Positions 8,263-17,220 of a stretch of DNA of 34,074 nt are shown here, one piece after another. The notes beneath the pieces are model-generated. The model was not told the DNA's origin. It saw only the letters and a program-made list of their open reading frames with translations, and searched no databases. Within the stretch, counting starts at the first letter, position 1, and the number at the start of each line of letters is the position of its first letter. Made by a program: the position numbers and the translations under genes. This DNA comes from Nanobdellota archaeon. GTDB lineage: Archaea; Nanobdellota; Nanobdellia; SCGC-AAA011-G17; GW2011-AR17. Where the stretch lies: positions 1 to 34,074 of the forward strand of contig DUKS01000064.1 in NCBI GenBank assembly GCA_013329215.1, written 5' to 3'.

Positions 8263-9021
8263 ATGGACGACCGAATAATCAACATGATTCTTGAGCAGAA
8301 TGAATTAACATGGCAGAACATTATATACGACTTAATCAAGTCAGATGAAATGGACCCCTGGGATATTGATGTTTCACTTTTAACACAGAGGTATATTGAG
8401 ACGATAAAGGCGATGGAGCAGATGAATTTCCTTATTTCGGGCAAGGTGCTTTTGGCAGCCGCATTGCTGGTTAAGATAAAATCAGACCGGCTTGTCGAGC
8501 AGGACATTGCATACTTTGACTCAATCCTTTTCCCGCAGACAGAAGCGCTGGATGACATGGAGATGCAGTTCACTGAAAGGCAGAAAGTGGAGCATCCGCC
8601 GCTGGGCATAAGGACCCCCCTCCCGAGAAAGAGAAAAGTGTCTGTGCAGGACCTGATGAAGGCGCTGCAGCGCGCTTTGGAAGTTGATAAAAGAAGAACG
8701 CTGAAGTACAACAGGTATTACACTGAAAATGTTGCAGTCGTGCCTGAAAGGAAAGTCGACATACTTGTCTTAATCAAAAGCCTTTACGGAAAAATAGTGG
8801 GATTCTTTGAAAAGAAAGAGACAATCACTTTTACAAAGCTTTTGCCTGAGGGCGAGCCCACAAAAAGGGAGAAAGTGCTCACACTGCTTCCGCTGCTTCA
8901 TCTTGAGAACGAGTCAAAGGTTGATTTGAGCCAGGAAGCGAATTTCGCAGAGATATACGTGACGCTGAATAACATTGAAAATACTACTGCTTCCATCCCA
9001 TCTTCTTCAGCAGCAAACTGA
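8263..9021 (+). CDS. scpA: Segregation and condensation protein A (kleisin)
   Basis: LTWQNIIYDLIKSDEMDPWDIDVSLLTQRYIETI..; TATA CTTTATAAG about 30 bp upstream. Confidence 0.85.
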   Translation: MDDRIINMILEQNELTWQNIIYDLIKSDEMDPWDIDVSLLTQRYIETIKAMEQMNFLISGKVLLAAALLVKIKSDRLVEQDIAYFDSILFPQTEALDDMEMQFTERQKVEHPPLGIRTPLPRKRKVSVQDLMKALQRALEVDKRRTLKYNRYYTENVAVVPERKVDILVLIKSLYGKIVGFFEKKETITFTKLLPEGEPTKREKVLTLLPLLHLENESKVDLSQEANFAEIYVTLNNIENTTASIPSSSAAN

Positions 9022-9772
9022 AAAACCCAATCTCAACTTCTGTTTCAGCCTCTTCTGAGTATTCCTGCCCTATCAAAGCGGCAGCGAGCTTCTTGTATCC
9101 AACCGCTGCTTTTGATTTCGGATGCGTGAAAACAACAGCATCTTTCATTGCAAGCGATTCCCTTACAGCCTTGTCATAAGGTATTACTGAAATGACGGGG
9201 TTTTCAAGGAATTCTTCTGTTGTCTTCACAGAAACGTCATGCTCGTGCTGGTTCATCTTTGTCAAAACAACGCCTGTTATCCTCTTGCTGAACTGCTCGG
9301 CAAGCTTTATTGTTTTTAATGCATCTGTTATCGCGGGCAATTCGGGGTTTGTAACAATCAAAAGCTCTTCAACAGAAAGTATTGCGTTAAGCGCTTCCCT
9401 TCCGAGCCCTGCTGCCCCGTCAAGTATGATAAAGTCAGGCTTGTATTTTGCAAGCTGCTTGATAGCCCTTTTCAGCTTTTCAGGGTCTGTTGTATGCAGG
9501 TCGCTGATCGACAGGCTTCCCGGGACAATCTTCGGGCCCGCCGGATGCGCGTAAACTGCTTCTGTTATTGAATTCTTGCCCTGCAAAACATGGTGCAGAT
9601 GAATAGGAACAATCGGGACGCCGAGATGCAGCCCCACGTTTGGAGTTGTCAGGTTTGCATCAACAATGATTACATCCCTCCCGAAATAAGAAAGCGCGGC
9701 GCCGAGATTAATGGAAGTCGTTGTTTTTCCAGTACCGCCTTTTCCAGCAAGCACTCCAATGATTTTAGTCAT
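8984..9772 (-). CDS. minD: MinD/ParA-family ATPase
   Basis: MTKIIGVLAGKGGTGKTTTSINLGAAL deviant Walker A; VDANLTTPNVGLHLG; start moved inward from ORF track 9874. Confidence 0.9.
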   Translation of the reverse strand: MTKIIGVLAGKGGTGKTTTSINLGAALSYFGRDVIIVDANLTTPNVGLHLGVPIVPIHLHHVLQGKNSITEAVYAHPAGPKIVPGSLSISDLHTTDPEKLKRAIKQLAKYKPDFIILDGAAGLGREALNAILSVEELLIVTNPELPAITDALKTIKLAEQFSKRITGVVLTKMNQHEHDVSVKTTEEFLENPVISVIPYDKAVRESLAMKDAVVFTHPKSKAAVGYKKLAAALIGQEYSEEAETEVEIGFFSLLLKKMGWKQ

Positions 9773-9826
9773 AAGCAAACACTCCTGTTGCAGTCCCGAA
9801 GGCGGCTTTGAACGCCAGTGAGATTG

Positions 9827-9864
9827 CCGCCTTTTCCAGCAAGAACACCTATTATCTTTGTCAC
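9827..9864 (-). pseudogene. Remnant of a second minD 5' end (VTKIIGVLAGKGG)
   Basis: 31/38 nt identity with minD 9735-9772; differences leave the encoded peptide unchanged apart from the start codon; reading frame broken afterwards. Confidence 0.65.
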
Positions 9865-9938
9865 TTCGTTTCACTCCGTTCCAAGCTTTTCTTCGCCCAC
9901 TGCTCGAAAAGTTTTGTCATTTTAAGCGAATATTCCCT

Positions 9939-10373
9939 TTATTTCATCAATTCTGTCATGTAGTTTATATATTTTTTCGTCTGTTCGGCATAATCGCGCA
10001 AAGTGTCGATTGTTATCTCCGCGTCCTTTGTTATCATTGCAACATTCTTCCTGTATTCCTCTTTCTTTTTGTAATCAGACGTGACAAGCCTTTTCAGGTG
10101 CATATAAAAGTCAATCATGTCTTTCAGCGTTGCATCCTTCGGTAAAAGCTCTTCCAGCTTCCTGCACCTTACCATAGCAACAGCGGGCATTGCGCTGATC
10201 TTGCCTTTTTTGCGGTAATATTCAAGAAGGTCTGTAATCTCAAAGTCCATTGTGCTTACCAGCCGCTGCAGCACGCTTCTTATGACATCAACCGTCCTTG
10301 TGTATTTCAGCGTGACGAATATCAGATGGTCCACGCGCTTCATTTCTTCAGATGCATTGTTTTCTCCCATCAT
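9939..10373 (-). CDS. Conserved hypothetical helical protein (paralogue B)
   Basis: 144 aa; overlaps upstream paralogue by ATGA; resembles it (VDHLIFVTLKYTRTVDVI..LLEYYRKKGKI). Confidence 0.7.
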   Translation of the reverse strand: MMGENNASEEMKRVDHLIFVTLKYTRTVDVIRSVLQRLVSTMDFEITDLLEYYRKKGKISAMPAVAMVRCRKLEELLPKDATLKDMIDFYMHLKRLVTSDYKKKEEYRKNVAMITKDAEITIDTLRDYAEQTKKYINYMTELMK

Positions 10374-10849
10374 TTTGCAACAACCGCCCGGAGCACATGG
10401 TTGATCTTTGCCATGAACTCCCTTCCTTCCATGACATACAGCTTCATCTTCTGGATGTCAAGCACATTCATGCTGTAATCCTCTCCGCATATCACAAACT
10501 TTCCCTGCCTGCTGAACTCGACAGGGCTCTCCTTCTTTGCCTGCACAATGCTTTTCAGGTCAAGCATCAGCAGCACGATGTTCCTGTTGAACCCGTACCT
10601 GTTCACGCATTCGCTCTTGAACAGCTCAAGCTCCATCTCAAAAGGCCCTGGCACAAGAGGCACCCTCTTGTACAGCCTTTCATATTCAAGCACTGCCGCA
10701 ACCCCCTTTGCAAGGGAATTGTAAAGCACCTCTGCTATGATGTAAAGCAGCTTTGTTTCCTTAATCATCGGAAACGTCACATATGCCAGATGGTCAGCTT
10801 TCTGAAACTCCCTGTTCGCTTCTGCAACAAGCTGCTTTAGTTTTTCCAT
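10370..10849 (-). CDS. Conserved hypothetical helical protein (paralogue A)
   Basis: 159 aa; ADHLAYVTFPMIKETKLLYII..VLEYERLYKRV. Confidence 0.7.
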   Translation of the reverse strand: MEKLKQLVAEANREFQKADHLAYVTFPMIKETKLLYIIAEVLYNSLAKGVAAVLEYERLYKRVPLVPGPFEMELELFKSECVNRYGFNRNIVLLMLDLKSIVQAKKESPVEFSRQGKFVICGEDYSMNVLDIQKMKLYVMEGREFMAKINHVLRAVVAK

Positions 10850-10857
10850 AGTGAGTA

Positions 10858-11181
10858 TTATTCATGTTTTAGTGCCAGTATAGCTTCTGCGAGGTCGCCG
10901 TTTGCCTGCTTCAGGGCTTCCTTCGCCTTTTCATCGCTTACATTCGCCTGCTCTGCAACTGTTTTCACGTCTTCCTCTGAAAATCCCATCTCCTGTATGT
11001 CGCCTGTAATCTCAAAGCTTTCCCTGCCCATCATGTTCATCTTCACAACGCTGGGATTCCTTATGACTATGTCGCCTTTAGAAGTTTTAATCACTACTTC
11101 ATCTGCAGCTATTTCCTCCTGTTTTATACCCATTTTTTTCATAGCCGCTTTCATCAGCCTGGGGTCAATGTTTGGTATCAT
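10858..11181 (-). CDS. nac: Nascent polypeptide-associated complex protein
   Basis: NAC domain plus C-terminal UBA: EEDVKTVAEQANVSDEKAKEALKQANGDLAEAILAL. Confidence 0.93.
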   Translation of the reverse strand: MIPNIDPRLMKAAMKKMGIKQEEIAADEVVIKTSKGDIVIRNPSVVKMNMMGRESFEITGDIQEMGFSEEDVKTVAEQANVSDEKAKEALKQANGDLAEAILALKHE

Positions 11182-11342
11182 CCTAAGGGCTTTATGTAAT
11201 GCAGAACAACCACCAGCACAAGTATTGCTGTTATCCCCGCCACGACATATGTTGGCGGCATCTCTATCTTGCTTTTGTATTCATCGTAATACCTGATTAA
11301 TCCTCCGCCGCTGCTGGGCATCCTAATCTTATCGTCTGCCAT
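11178..11342 (-). CDS. Preprotein translocase subunit Sec61beta (54 aa; absent from ORF track)
   Basis: MADDKIRMPSSGGGLIRYYDEYKSKIEMPPTYVVAGITAILVLVVVLHYIKPLG: SSGGGLIRYYDE motif plus single TM; stop overlaps NAC start (ATGA). Confidence 0.88.
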   Translation of the reverse strand: MADDKIRMPSSGGGLIRYYDEYKSKIEMPPTYVVAGITAILVLVVVLHYIKPLG

Positions 11343-11397
11343 TATCTCACTTCACTCCGTTTGTTCGAAATGGCACTTCGCTATCGCTTGCGCCATG
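11341..11397 (-). repeat. Dispersed GAACGGAGTGA/AAGCGAAGTG-type repeat, copy 1
   Basis: Reverse complement GCAAGCGATAGCGAAGTGCCATTTCGAACAAACGGAGTGAAGTGAGATAAT aligns with 13882-13932. Confidence 0.7.
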
Positions 11398-11547
11398 GGA
11401 TTATAGTATATGCAAGGGAGTATATAAATATATTGTGCTAAACGGCTGTTAAACGCCGGAAGAAAGCAAAAGAGGTGAAATAAACAGAAGGCAGGCCGCC
11501 GGCACACCATGGCACATTCATCTTGCCGAAAGCTTTATATACATATC

Positions 11548-11561
11548 ACGTAATATTACGT
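11548..11561. promoter_or_regulatory. Perfect 14-bp palindrome, putative operator
   Basis: ACGTAATATTACGT between TATA TTTATATA (11534-11541) and GTG start 11565. Confidence 0.55.
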
Positions 11562-11564
11562 AAT

Positions 11565-12350
11565 GTGGTAAATGAAATAATCGCAAGGGTCAGCAGGGGA
11601 AGCAGGATGGACCAGGTTTACCTGCCGAAGAACAGGGCTTCTGCCTTGGGCGTAGGGGAATACGTGGTGATAGCCCCTGCTCTCCGAAAAGAGCAAATAA
11701 CGCCGTACTACTATAATGCAGGGCATATAGAACCGATAAAGGCGGAAATCATACAGGGTATTCTAAGCAATTCAGAAGCGGAAAACATAATTATTGCAGG
11801 CTCTTTTCTTGAAAAAGGCTTTTGCTTTGAAGACATAGACATAATAGTCATAAACGGCGAGGGCAGGGCAATAGAAAATTATGTTGAAATAGCTTTTGGG
11901 CTTAAAGCACATATAATCAATATGAAATATGATGCATTAAGGGCCGGGCTTAATACAGACCCTCTTTTCCAGATGATTTTAAGCAGGTTTGCCTCAAAAG
12001 AAAGAATCCTGCTCAACATAAAGCCGCAAATAAACTACAAGCTGCTTGACCTGCATTTGCTGAAAAGCAAGCTCCTGCCTGAGCAATTTGAGCACCTGAA
12101 CGGCAAAGAAAAGTATAAGCTGGCAAGGAACATGATTGCAATCAAGCTGTTTATTGAAGGGAAGACAGCAACAATAGAGAAGGTGAACAAGGAAATAGAA
12201 TCCCTCTTCGGCAAAGGCGCTGTTAAAAGCATATTCGAGAACACAATAGAGAAAACGCCGTTCACAGCAAAATATAGGGAAGTCTATAGAAAAGTATTTA
12301 ATGCGATAATGGGTGGCATAAGCCATGCAAAACAAGGGCAAGCTGGTTAG
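11565..12350 (+). CDS. Nucleotidyltransferase-fold protein with N-terminal AbrB-like segment
   Basis: AGSFLEKGFCFEDIDIIVI (GS..DxD of Pol-beta NTases); N-terminal MDQVYLPKNRASALGVGEYVVI resembles AbrB swapped-hairpin; ORF track start 11523 would include the TATA box. Confidence 0.65.
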   Translation: MVNEIIARVSRGSRMDQVYLPKNRASALGVGEYVVIAPALRKEQITPYYYNAGHIEPIKAEIIQGILSNSEAENIIIAGSFLEKGFCFEDIDIIVINGEGRAIENYVEIAFGLKAHIINMKYDALRAGLNTDPLFQMILSRFASKERILLNIKPQINYKLLDLHLLKSKLLPEQFEHLNGKEKYKLARNMIAIKLFIEGKTATIEKVNKEIESLFGKGAVKSIFENTIEKTPFTAKYREVYRKVFNAIMGGISHAKQGQAG

Positions 12351-12660
12351 GATATTCATCGGCAATGTAGCAAATGCAGTTGTGCATGAAATCCTTGAAA
12401 ATGCAATAGAAGAGCAAAGCCTGCGCTCCCATTACGGCAAGGAGATGCAGAACAGCTTCTTATTGGCAAAAAGATATAGGAAAAAATTGAATCCTGGAGG
12501 CAAACCTCTCCCAGATAAAGAAAGTGCTGATATAAAGGCAAAGATAATGAAAAAAGCAGTGAATGAGCTAAAACTAAGGATAAAGAAGGGCTATACAAAC
12601 ATCGACGTTGATTCTGCGGATAAAATAGCTGAAAAGCTGCTTAAAAAGCTGAAGGCATAG
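12325..12660 (+). CDS. Small basic helical partner protein
   Basis: 111 aa ORF overlapping the upstream gene by 26 bp; RIFIGNVANAVVHEILENAIEE.. Confidence 0.65.
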   Translation: MQNKGKLVRIFIGNVANAVVHEILENAIEEQSLRSHYGKEMQNSFLLAKRYRKKLNPGGKPLPDKESADIKAKIMKKAVNELKLRIKKGYTNIDVDSADKIAEKLLKKLKA

Positions 12661-12891
12661 GCTGCAGGATGAATTAGCTATTTTAATGCCAATTGCAAAT
12701 ACGCAAGAAATTCACGCTGGAAGCCAGCTTTCTCATATTTCCATGATATCTCTCTTTTTTCCGTCTCTTTGAATCTTTTTCCACTCTACTGCAACAACTT
12801 TCCTGACACAAATACTGCAGAACAGAAATCTTAATAAGGCACAATAATCTCCTGCTTCTCAGGAAAAGAGGTATTGGAGGCAAGATTCTAA

Positions 12892-13875
12892 ATGGTCGCT
12901 TTAACATACGAGGAAATCAGGGCAAAGATAAAGGACGCAACAGGCGTTTCTGAATCAGAAATTGACAATAAGGTAAGCCAGAAGCTTAAGCAGCTTTCAG
13001 ACTTAATCTCAAAAGAGGGCGCAGCCCATATTGTTGCAAATGACATGGGCGTGAAGATATTCCAGCAGCAAAAGCATTCAAGGCAGAAAATCAATGAGGT
13101 AATGCCCATGCAGAGGAATGTTGAGGTTCTGGCAAGGGTTGTGAGGAATTACGGCACAAGGAACTTCAAGACAGAAAAGAAAGAGGGGAGGGTTGCATCA
13201 TTCCTTATGGGAGATGAAACAGGCGTGATGAGAGCCACTGTCTGGGACGAGCCTGTGATACAGCAGCTGGCTGATTTGAAGGACAATGACATCGTGCTTA
13301 TCAAGGGCGCTTATGTGAAGGAAAACAACGGGTTCAAAGAGCTTCACCTTGGCTCAGGCTCTTCACTGCAGCTTAACCCTGCAAACGAGACAGTAGGGTT
13401 TTCAAAGCAGGCGCCGTCAAACAAAACAATCGCGGAATTAAAGGAAAAGGACCTTGCGACAGTCACAGGCACTGTTGTGCAGCTTTTTGAGCCGAGATTC
13501 TATGAAGCATGCGTCACATGCGGGAAGAAAGTGCAGGAAGACGGCACATGCAGCCAGCACGGCAAGACTGAAAAAAGGCTTATGCCTGTCGTGAACATAA
13601 TTCTTGATGACGGCACTGACAACATACGGATTGTGTTTTTCAGGGACCTGGCTGAGTCATTAATTGGGCTGAAATCCGATGAGCTTGCAAAGGCGAGGGA
13701 AAACCCCACTCTGCTCGAAGACCTGAAAAAGACAGTGCTTGGGAAGCAGGTGCAGATAACAGGCAGGGTAAACATGAACGAGATGTTTGCAAGGCTTGAA
13801 ATGGTTGCGCAGAACGTGAAAGAGGCAACGCCTGAGGATGTTGTTGCTGTGGTAAAGCAGGAAGAAGTCGTATAA
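12892..13875 (+). CDS. Replication protein A-like ssDNA-binding protein (OB folds plus zinc finger)
   Basis: RVASFLMGDETGVMRATVWDE OB fold; CVTCGKKVQEDGTCSQHGKTEKRLMPVVNIILDDGTDNIRIVFF. Confidence 0.88.
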   Translation: MVALTYEEIRAKIKDATGVSESEIDNKVSQKLKQLSDLISKEGAAHIVANDMGVKIFQQQKHSRQKINEVMPMQRNVEVLARVVRNYGTRNFKTEKKEGRVASFLMGDETGVMRATVWDEPVIQQLADLKDNDIVLIKGAYVKENNGFKELHLGSGSSLQLNPANETVGFSKQAPSNKTIAELKEKDLATVTGTVVQLFEPRFYEACVTCGKKVQEDGTCSQHGKTEKRLMPVVNIILDDGTDNIRIVFFRDLAESLIGLKSDELAKARENPTLLEDLKKTVLGKQVQITGRVNMNEMFARLEMVAQNVKEATPEDVVAVVKQEEVV

Positions 13876-13881
13876 AAAATG

Positions 13882-13932
13882 ATGCGAGCGAAGCGAGTGC
13901 CATTTCGAGTGAGCGGAGCGTAACGAGATAAT
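13882..13932 (+). repeat. Dispersed GAGCGAAGCGAG/GAACGGAGTGA-type repeat, copy 2
   Basis: GCGAGCGAAGCGAGTGCCATTTCGAGTGAGCGGAGCGTAACGAGATAAT directly before the YdjM-like start. Confidence 0.7.
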
Positions 13933-14395
13933 GATGTTCAAAACTCACCTTGCGGTCGGCGCATTAAGCGGCCTGGTGATTTTGAAGTTCTTCCATCCCG
14001 AGCCAGCTGTTATATTTTCTTTATTATTCCTTTTTGCAAGCATACTGCCTGACATAGACACTACAAAGAGCTTTATAGGGCATAAGCTTTGGCCTGTTTC
14101 TTCTGTGCTGTCATTGTTTGTAAAGCACAGGGGATTTTTGCATTCAATATGGCTGCCTTTGGTTTCATTTTCTTTTGCAGCTTACTTCGGATATGCAATG
14201 ATAGGCGCTGCGTTTGCGCTTGGCTATCTTGTTCATATACTTGCGGATTCAGTTACAGAAGAGGGCGTGCCATTGTTCGCGCCTTTTTTCATGCGCAGGG
14301 TGCGGGGCTTCATAAAGACGGGCGGCACTTTGGAGTATGTTTTTCTCCTCTGCGTGTGCGTGATGCTCGGCGTGACTGCTGCAAGCTTTTACTGA
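13931..14395 (+). CDS. YdjM-like membrane-bound metal-dependent hydrolase
   Basis: FKTHLAVGALSG..LPDIDTTKS..KHRGFLHS..YLVHILADSVTEEGVPL. Confidence 0.88.
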   Translation: MMFKTHLAVGALSGLVILKFFHPEPAVIFSLLFLFASILPDIDTTKSFIGHKLWPVSSVLSLFVKHRGFLHSIWLPLVSFSFAAYFGYAMIGAAFALGYLVHILADSVTEEGVPLFAPFFMRRVRGFIKTGGTLEYVFLLCVCVMLGVTAASFY

Positions 14396-14400
14396 ATTAT

Positions 14401-15147
14401 TCAGATCTTTCTTGCAAGAATTATATACGTATACGGCTCTTTCCTGCTTAGCCTGTTTATCAGCTTCATAACGCAGTAGCTCAAAACTGAATCAGTCTGC
14501 TCTGAAATCCTGTGCAGCAGCTCTGCGTTCCTTGAAATCGGCTTTACGGCGGATATTCCAAAGCCGTTCGCCCTTAACTCTTTTTCAAGCGCGCTTATCG
14601 CCCAGGACTGCGTATAAATCCTCTTTTTGCCTATCCTTGCTTTTTCCGGCACGAATCGCGGGACTTTTGCGTTTGGCGCATCGAATATCAGAAAGCCGTG
14701 CGCGTTTAATTTTGAATGTATTGCTTTGAATAATGCCTTTCTTTCAGCTTTATCAAAATACCATATGAATCTTGTTGATATGATTGCTTCAAAGCAATTA
14801 TTTCTGAAAGGTATGTTGAATGCATCGCCTGTTTTCAGTGCCCATCCTTTAAGCAGCGGCTTTGCGGCGTTAAGCATTTCCCTGCTTGTGTCAATTGCAA
14901 ATCCCTGCTTATAATGCCTGAGGCAGCTAGCTACCCTCCCTGTTCCTGCTGCCAAGTCCAGGATTTTATCCGGCCTGATTTGCGCAAGCAGTGAATTGAT
15001 TGCCATGCACTCCAGTTCATGCTCAAGTTTTCCGAACGATGAGGAATATCTTTGGTCTATGTATTTTGAGGCAACTTCCTCATCCTGATAATATTTTTTT
15101 ATTGCGTTTTTCCCCTGTATCTTTGCGCGCATTCTCAGAACATCCAC
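14401..15147 (-). CDS. Class I SAM-dependent methyltransferase
   Basis: ILDLAAGTGRVASCL; overlaps upstream gene. Confidence 0.85.
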   Translation of the reverse strand: MDVLRMRAKIQGKNAIKKYYQDEEVASKYIDQRYSSSFGKLEHELECMAINSLLAQIRPDKILDLAAGTGRVASCLRHYKQGFAIDTSREMLNAAKPLLKGWALKTGDAFNIPFRNNCFEAIISTRFIWYFDKAERKALFKAIHSKLNAHGFLIFDAPNAKVPRFVPEKARIGKKRIYTQSWAISALEKELRANGFGISAVKPISRNAELLHRISEQTDSVLSYCVMKLINRLSRKEPYTYIILARKI

Positions 15148-16034
15148 GGATATTTCTTTTTGGTTTCCTGTATGAAGCTGCCGAGGTTGTATATGCCGAG
15201 CTCTGAAATGATTGCAGCCACAAGCTCTGCATTGACTTTTTCAAACGCATGGTTGCTTATTTTCACGCCCTTTGGCGGCTTTTCCCATACTTCCTTCGGA
15301 TTCCTCTCTTCTATCGCCTCTTCATGCCCAAATATGGACGCGGGGTCAAATTTCCATGCGACAGAGCATGAATAAACAGGCACGTCGTGCTTTTTGGCAA
15401 GCTCTGCAATAAGCCCGCTTCCAATCTTGTTGTAAATGCCTGTAGGGGTGATTGCATCAGCGCCAATCATCATGATATCCGCTTTCTTCAGCGCAAACCT
15501 TGCTGCGGAATCAACAAAATGCGTCACAGGAATCTTTGCCTTCGCAAGCTCTTCAGCTGTTATCCTGCCCTGGAAATGCGGCCTTGTCTCTGTGTTGTAA
15601 ACTTCAAACTTCTTTGTCTTCGCAGCCTCTTTAAGTATTGCAGTGACAGACGAAGAATGGCAGTGCGTGTATACAATGCTGTTGTTTTCAACCAGTCCCG
15701 CGCCTATCTTCGCAAGGCATTCTTTTGCGGCTTTCTTCAGCAGCAGCACGTCTTTTGCAGCATTTTTCGCCTCAGCCTTAAGCTCTTTTATATTGTCCAG
15801 CCCCTGAAGCCTGCCTGTGAAATAATTAAGAAAGTTCCTCATCATGGGCTCTGTCGCCCTTGTTGCAACAAGCATTTTTTTTGCTGCTTCTATCTCTGAA
15901 AAAAACTTCTCCGCATTTTTAGCCTTTGACTTTGACGCGGCATATGCCAGCGCCTCAACAGAGGACATTGCCACGTTTGTGGCTCCCTGTATCTTCAGGC
16001 TCTTTATGTTACTGCATGTTGCCTTTAAATTCAT
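15135..16034 (-). CDS. eIF2B-family protein, ribose-1,5-bisphosphate isomerase-like
   Basis: IQGATNVAMSSVEAL..THCHSSSVTAIL..VYNTETRPHFQGR..MIGADAITPTGIYNKIGS. Confidence 0.88.
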   Translation of the reverse strand: MNLKATCSNIKSLKIQGATNVAMSSVEALAYAASKSKAKNAEKFFSEIEAAKKMLVATRATEPMMRNFLNYFTGRLQGLDNIKELKAEAKNAAKDVLLLKKAAKECLAKIGAGLVENNSIVYTHCHSSSVTAILKEAAKTKKFEVYNTETRPHFQGRITAEELAKAKIPVTHFVDSAARFALKKADIMMIGADAITPTGIYNKIGSGLIAELAKKHDVPVYSCSVAWKFDPASIFGHEEAIEERNPKEVWEKPPKGVKISNHAFEKVNAELVAAIISELGIYNLGSFIQETKKKYPWMF

Positions 16035-16086
16035 GGAACTATAGTCGGTGGGAAACTATATAAACTTTTTCGGGTCCTTATAATCT

Positions 16087-17037
16087 ATGTTTACGGTAAG
16101 CGTGCTTGAAAAATGCCGCATTGTTAAAGGCAAGATTGAAGATATACGGAGAAATAACGTTTCCTGGGGCGATTTTTTGAATCCCACCGCCTCTGAACTA
16201 AAGAAGGTATCGGAAATTGTCGGCATGGGGGAAACGGAAATAAGGGAGCTGCTTAACTCAAATGCAAGGCCCGTGCTTACAAACATAGAAAAATATTCAG
16301 TTATACTTTTCCAGTCTCCTGCAGAAGCAGAGTCCGTAACAATGCCTATGCTTGTTTTCATATCAAAAAGAAGCAATGATTTCATAACAATCCACCTGCA
16401 CGAATCAAATTCGATAAAGCGCATGCTTGCGTGGGATGAGAAACGGAAAGTAAGGGTGTTTTCCAAGGGCACGACCTACCTTTTGTACCATCTTGTTGAT
16501 GAGATAAGCGCTTCATACGCCGCTTGGTTGGAGCTGATGGACGACAAGATAGAACAGCTTGAAGATAGCATATATGCGGAAGACGGCGGGCACAAGGACA
16601 TGATGCGGCAGGCGTTTGAAGTCAAGAAAAAGCTTATTTATTTCTACAAGGCGCTTTCCGCAAACAGGGATGTAGTGTCCTCAATTGAAAAAGAGTACGG
16701 CGCATTCCTCAACAAGAAAGACCTGTCAAAGTTCAGGCTGATGTATTCTGATTTCACCCAGCTTCTTGAGCTTACAGTCACGTACAGGGATATACTCACC
16801 ACAACAATAGAAGTCTATTTATCAGTTGTGTCAAACAGCCTTAATGTTACAATGAAAAAGCTGACAGCGTGGGGCGCAATCATACTCCTTCCTTCGCTTG
16901 TTTCAGGCATTTACGGCATGAATTTCAGGTATTTGCCCGAGGCCGAGTGGCGGTACGGCTATTTGTTCGCGCTTGGCATTATGACAGCAATGGTTGTTGC
17001 GGCTTACGCCTATTTCAAAAGAAAAGAGTGGATCTGA
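16087..17037 (+). CDS. corA: CorA-family magnesium transporter
   Basis: GIYGMNF motif between two C-terminal TM helices. Confidence 0.93.
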   Translation: MFTVSVLEKCRIVKGKIEDIRRNNVSWGDFLNPTASELKKVSEIVGMGETEIRELLNSNARPVLTNIEKYSVILFQSPAEAESVTMPMLVFISKRSNDFITIHLHESNSIKRMLAWDEKRKVRVFSKGTTYLLYHLVDEISASYAAWLELMDDKIEQLEDSIYAEDGGHKDMMRQAFEVKKKLIYFYKALSANRDVVSSIEKEYGAFLNKKDLSKFRLMYSDFTQLLELTVTYRDILTTTIEVYLSVVSNSLNVTMKKLTAWGAIILLPSLVSGIYGMNFRYLPEAEWRYGYLFALGIMTAMVVAAYAYFKRKEWI

Positions 17038-17220
17038 TTAGCAGGTAGTCGGTAGGTAGTAGCTATTGACTAACGACTAAAGGCTACTGGCTAAGAAAGC
17101 GGCTTGCGCTTAAAGCGGTTCTATCAATGCACAATGCGATAATTGCATTTATTCCTGCCGGAGGCTGGCTATCTATTTTTTGTAGAAAACAACAGAAAAA
17201 GAAAAAAAGAAACAAGACTC

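Noticed and set aside
9773-9874. N-terminal extension of MinD in the ORF track (MKRSDKDNRCSCWKRRQ..)
   Set aside because: It is an out-of-frame reading of the minD relic; the true start MTKIIGVLAGKGG is internal.
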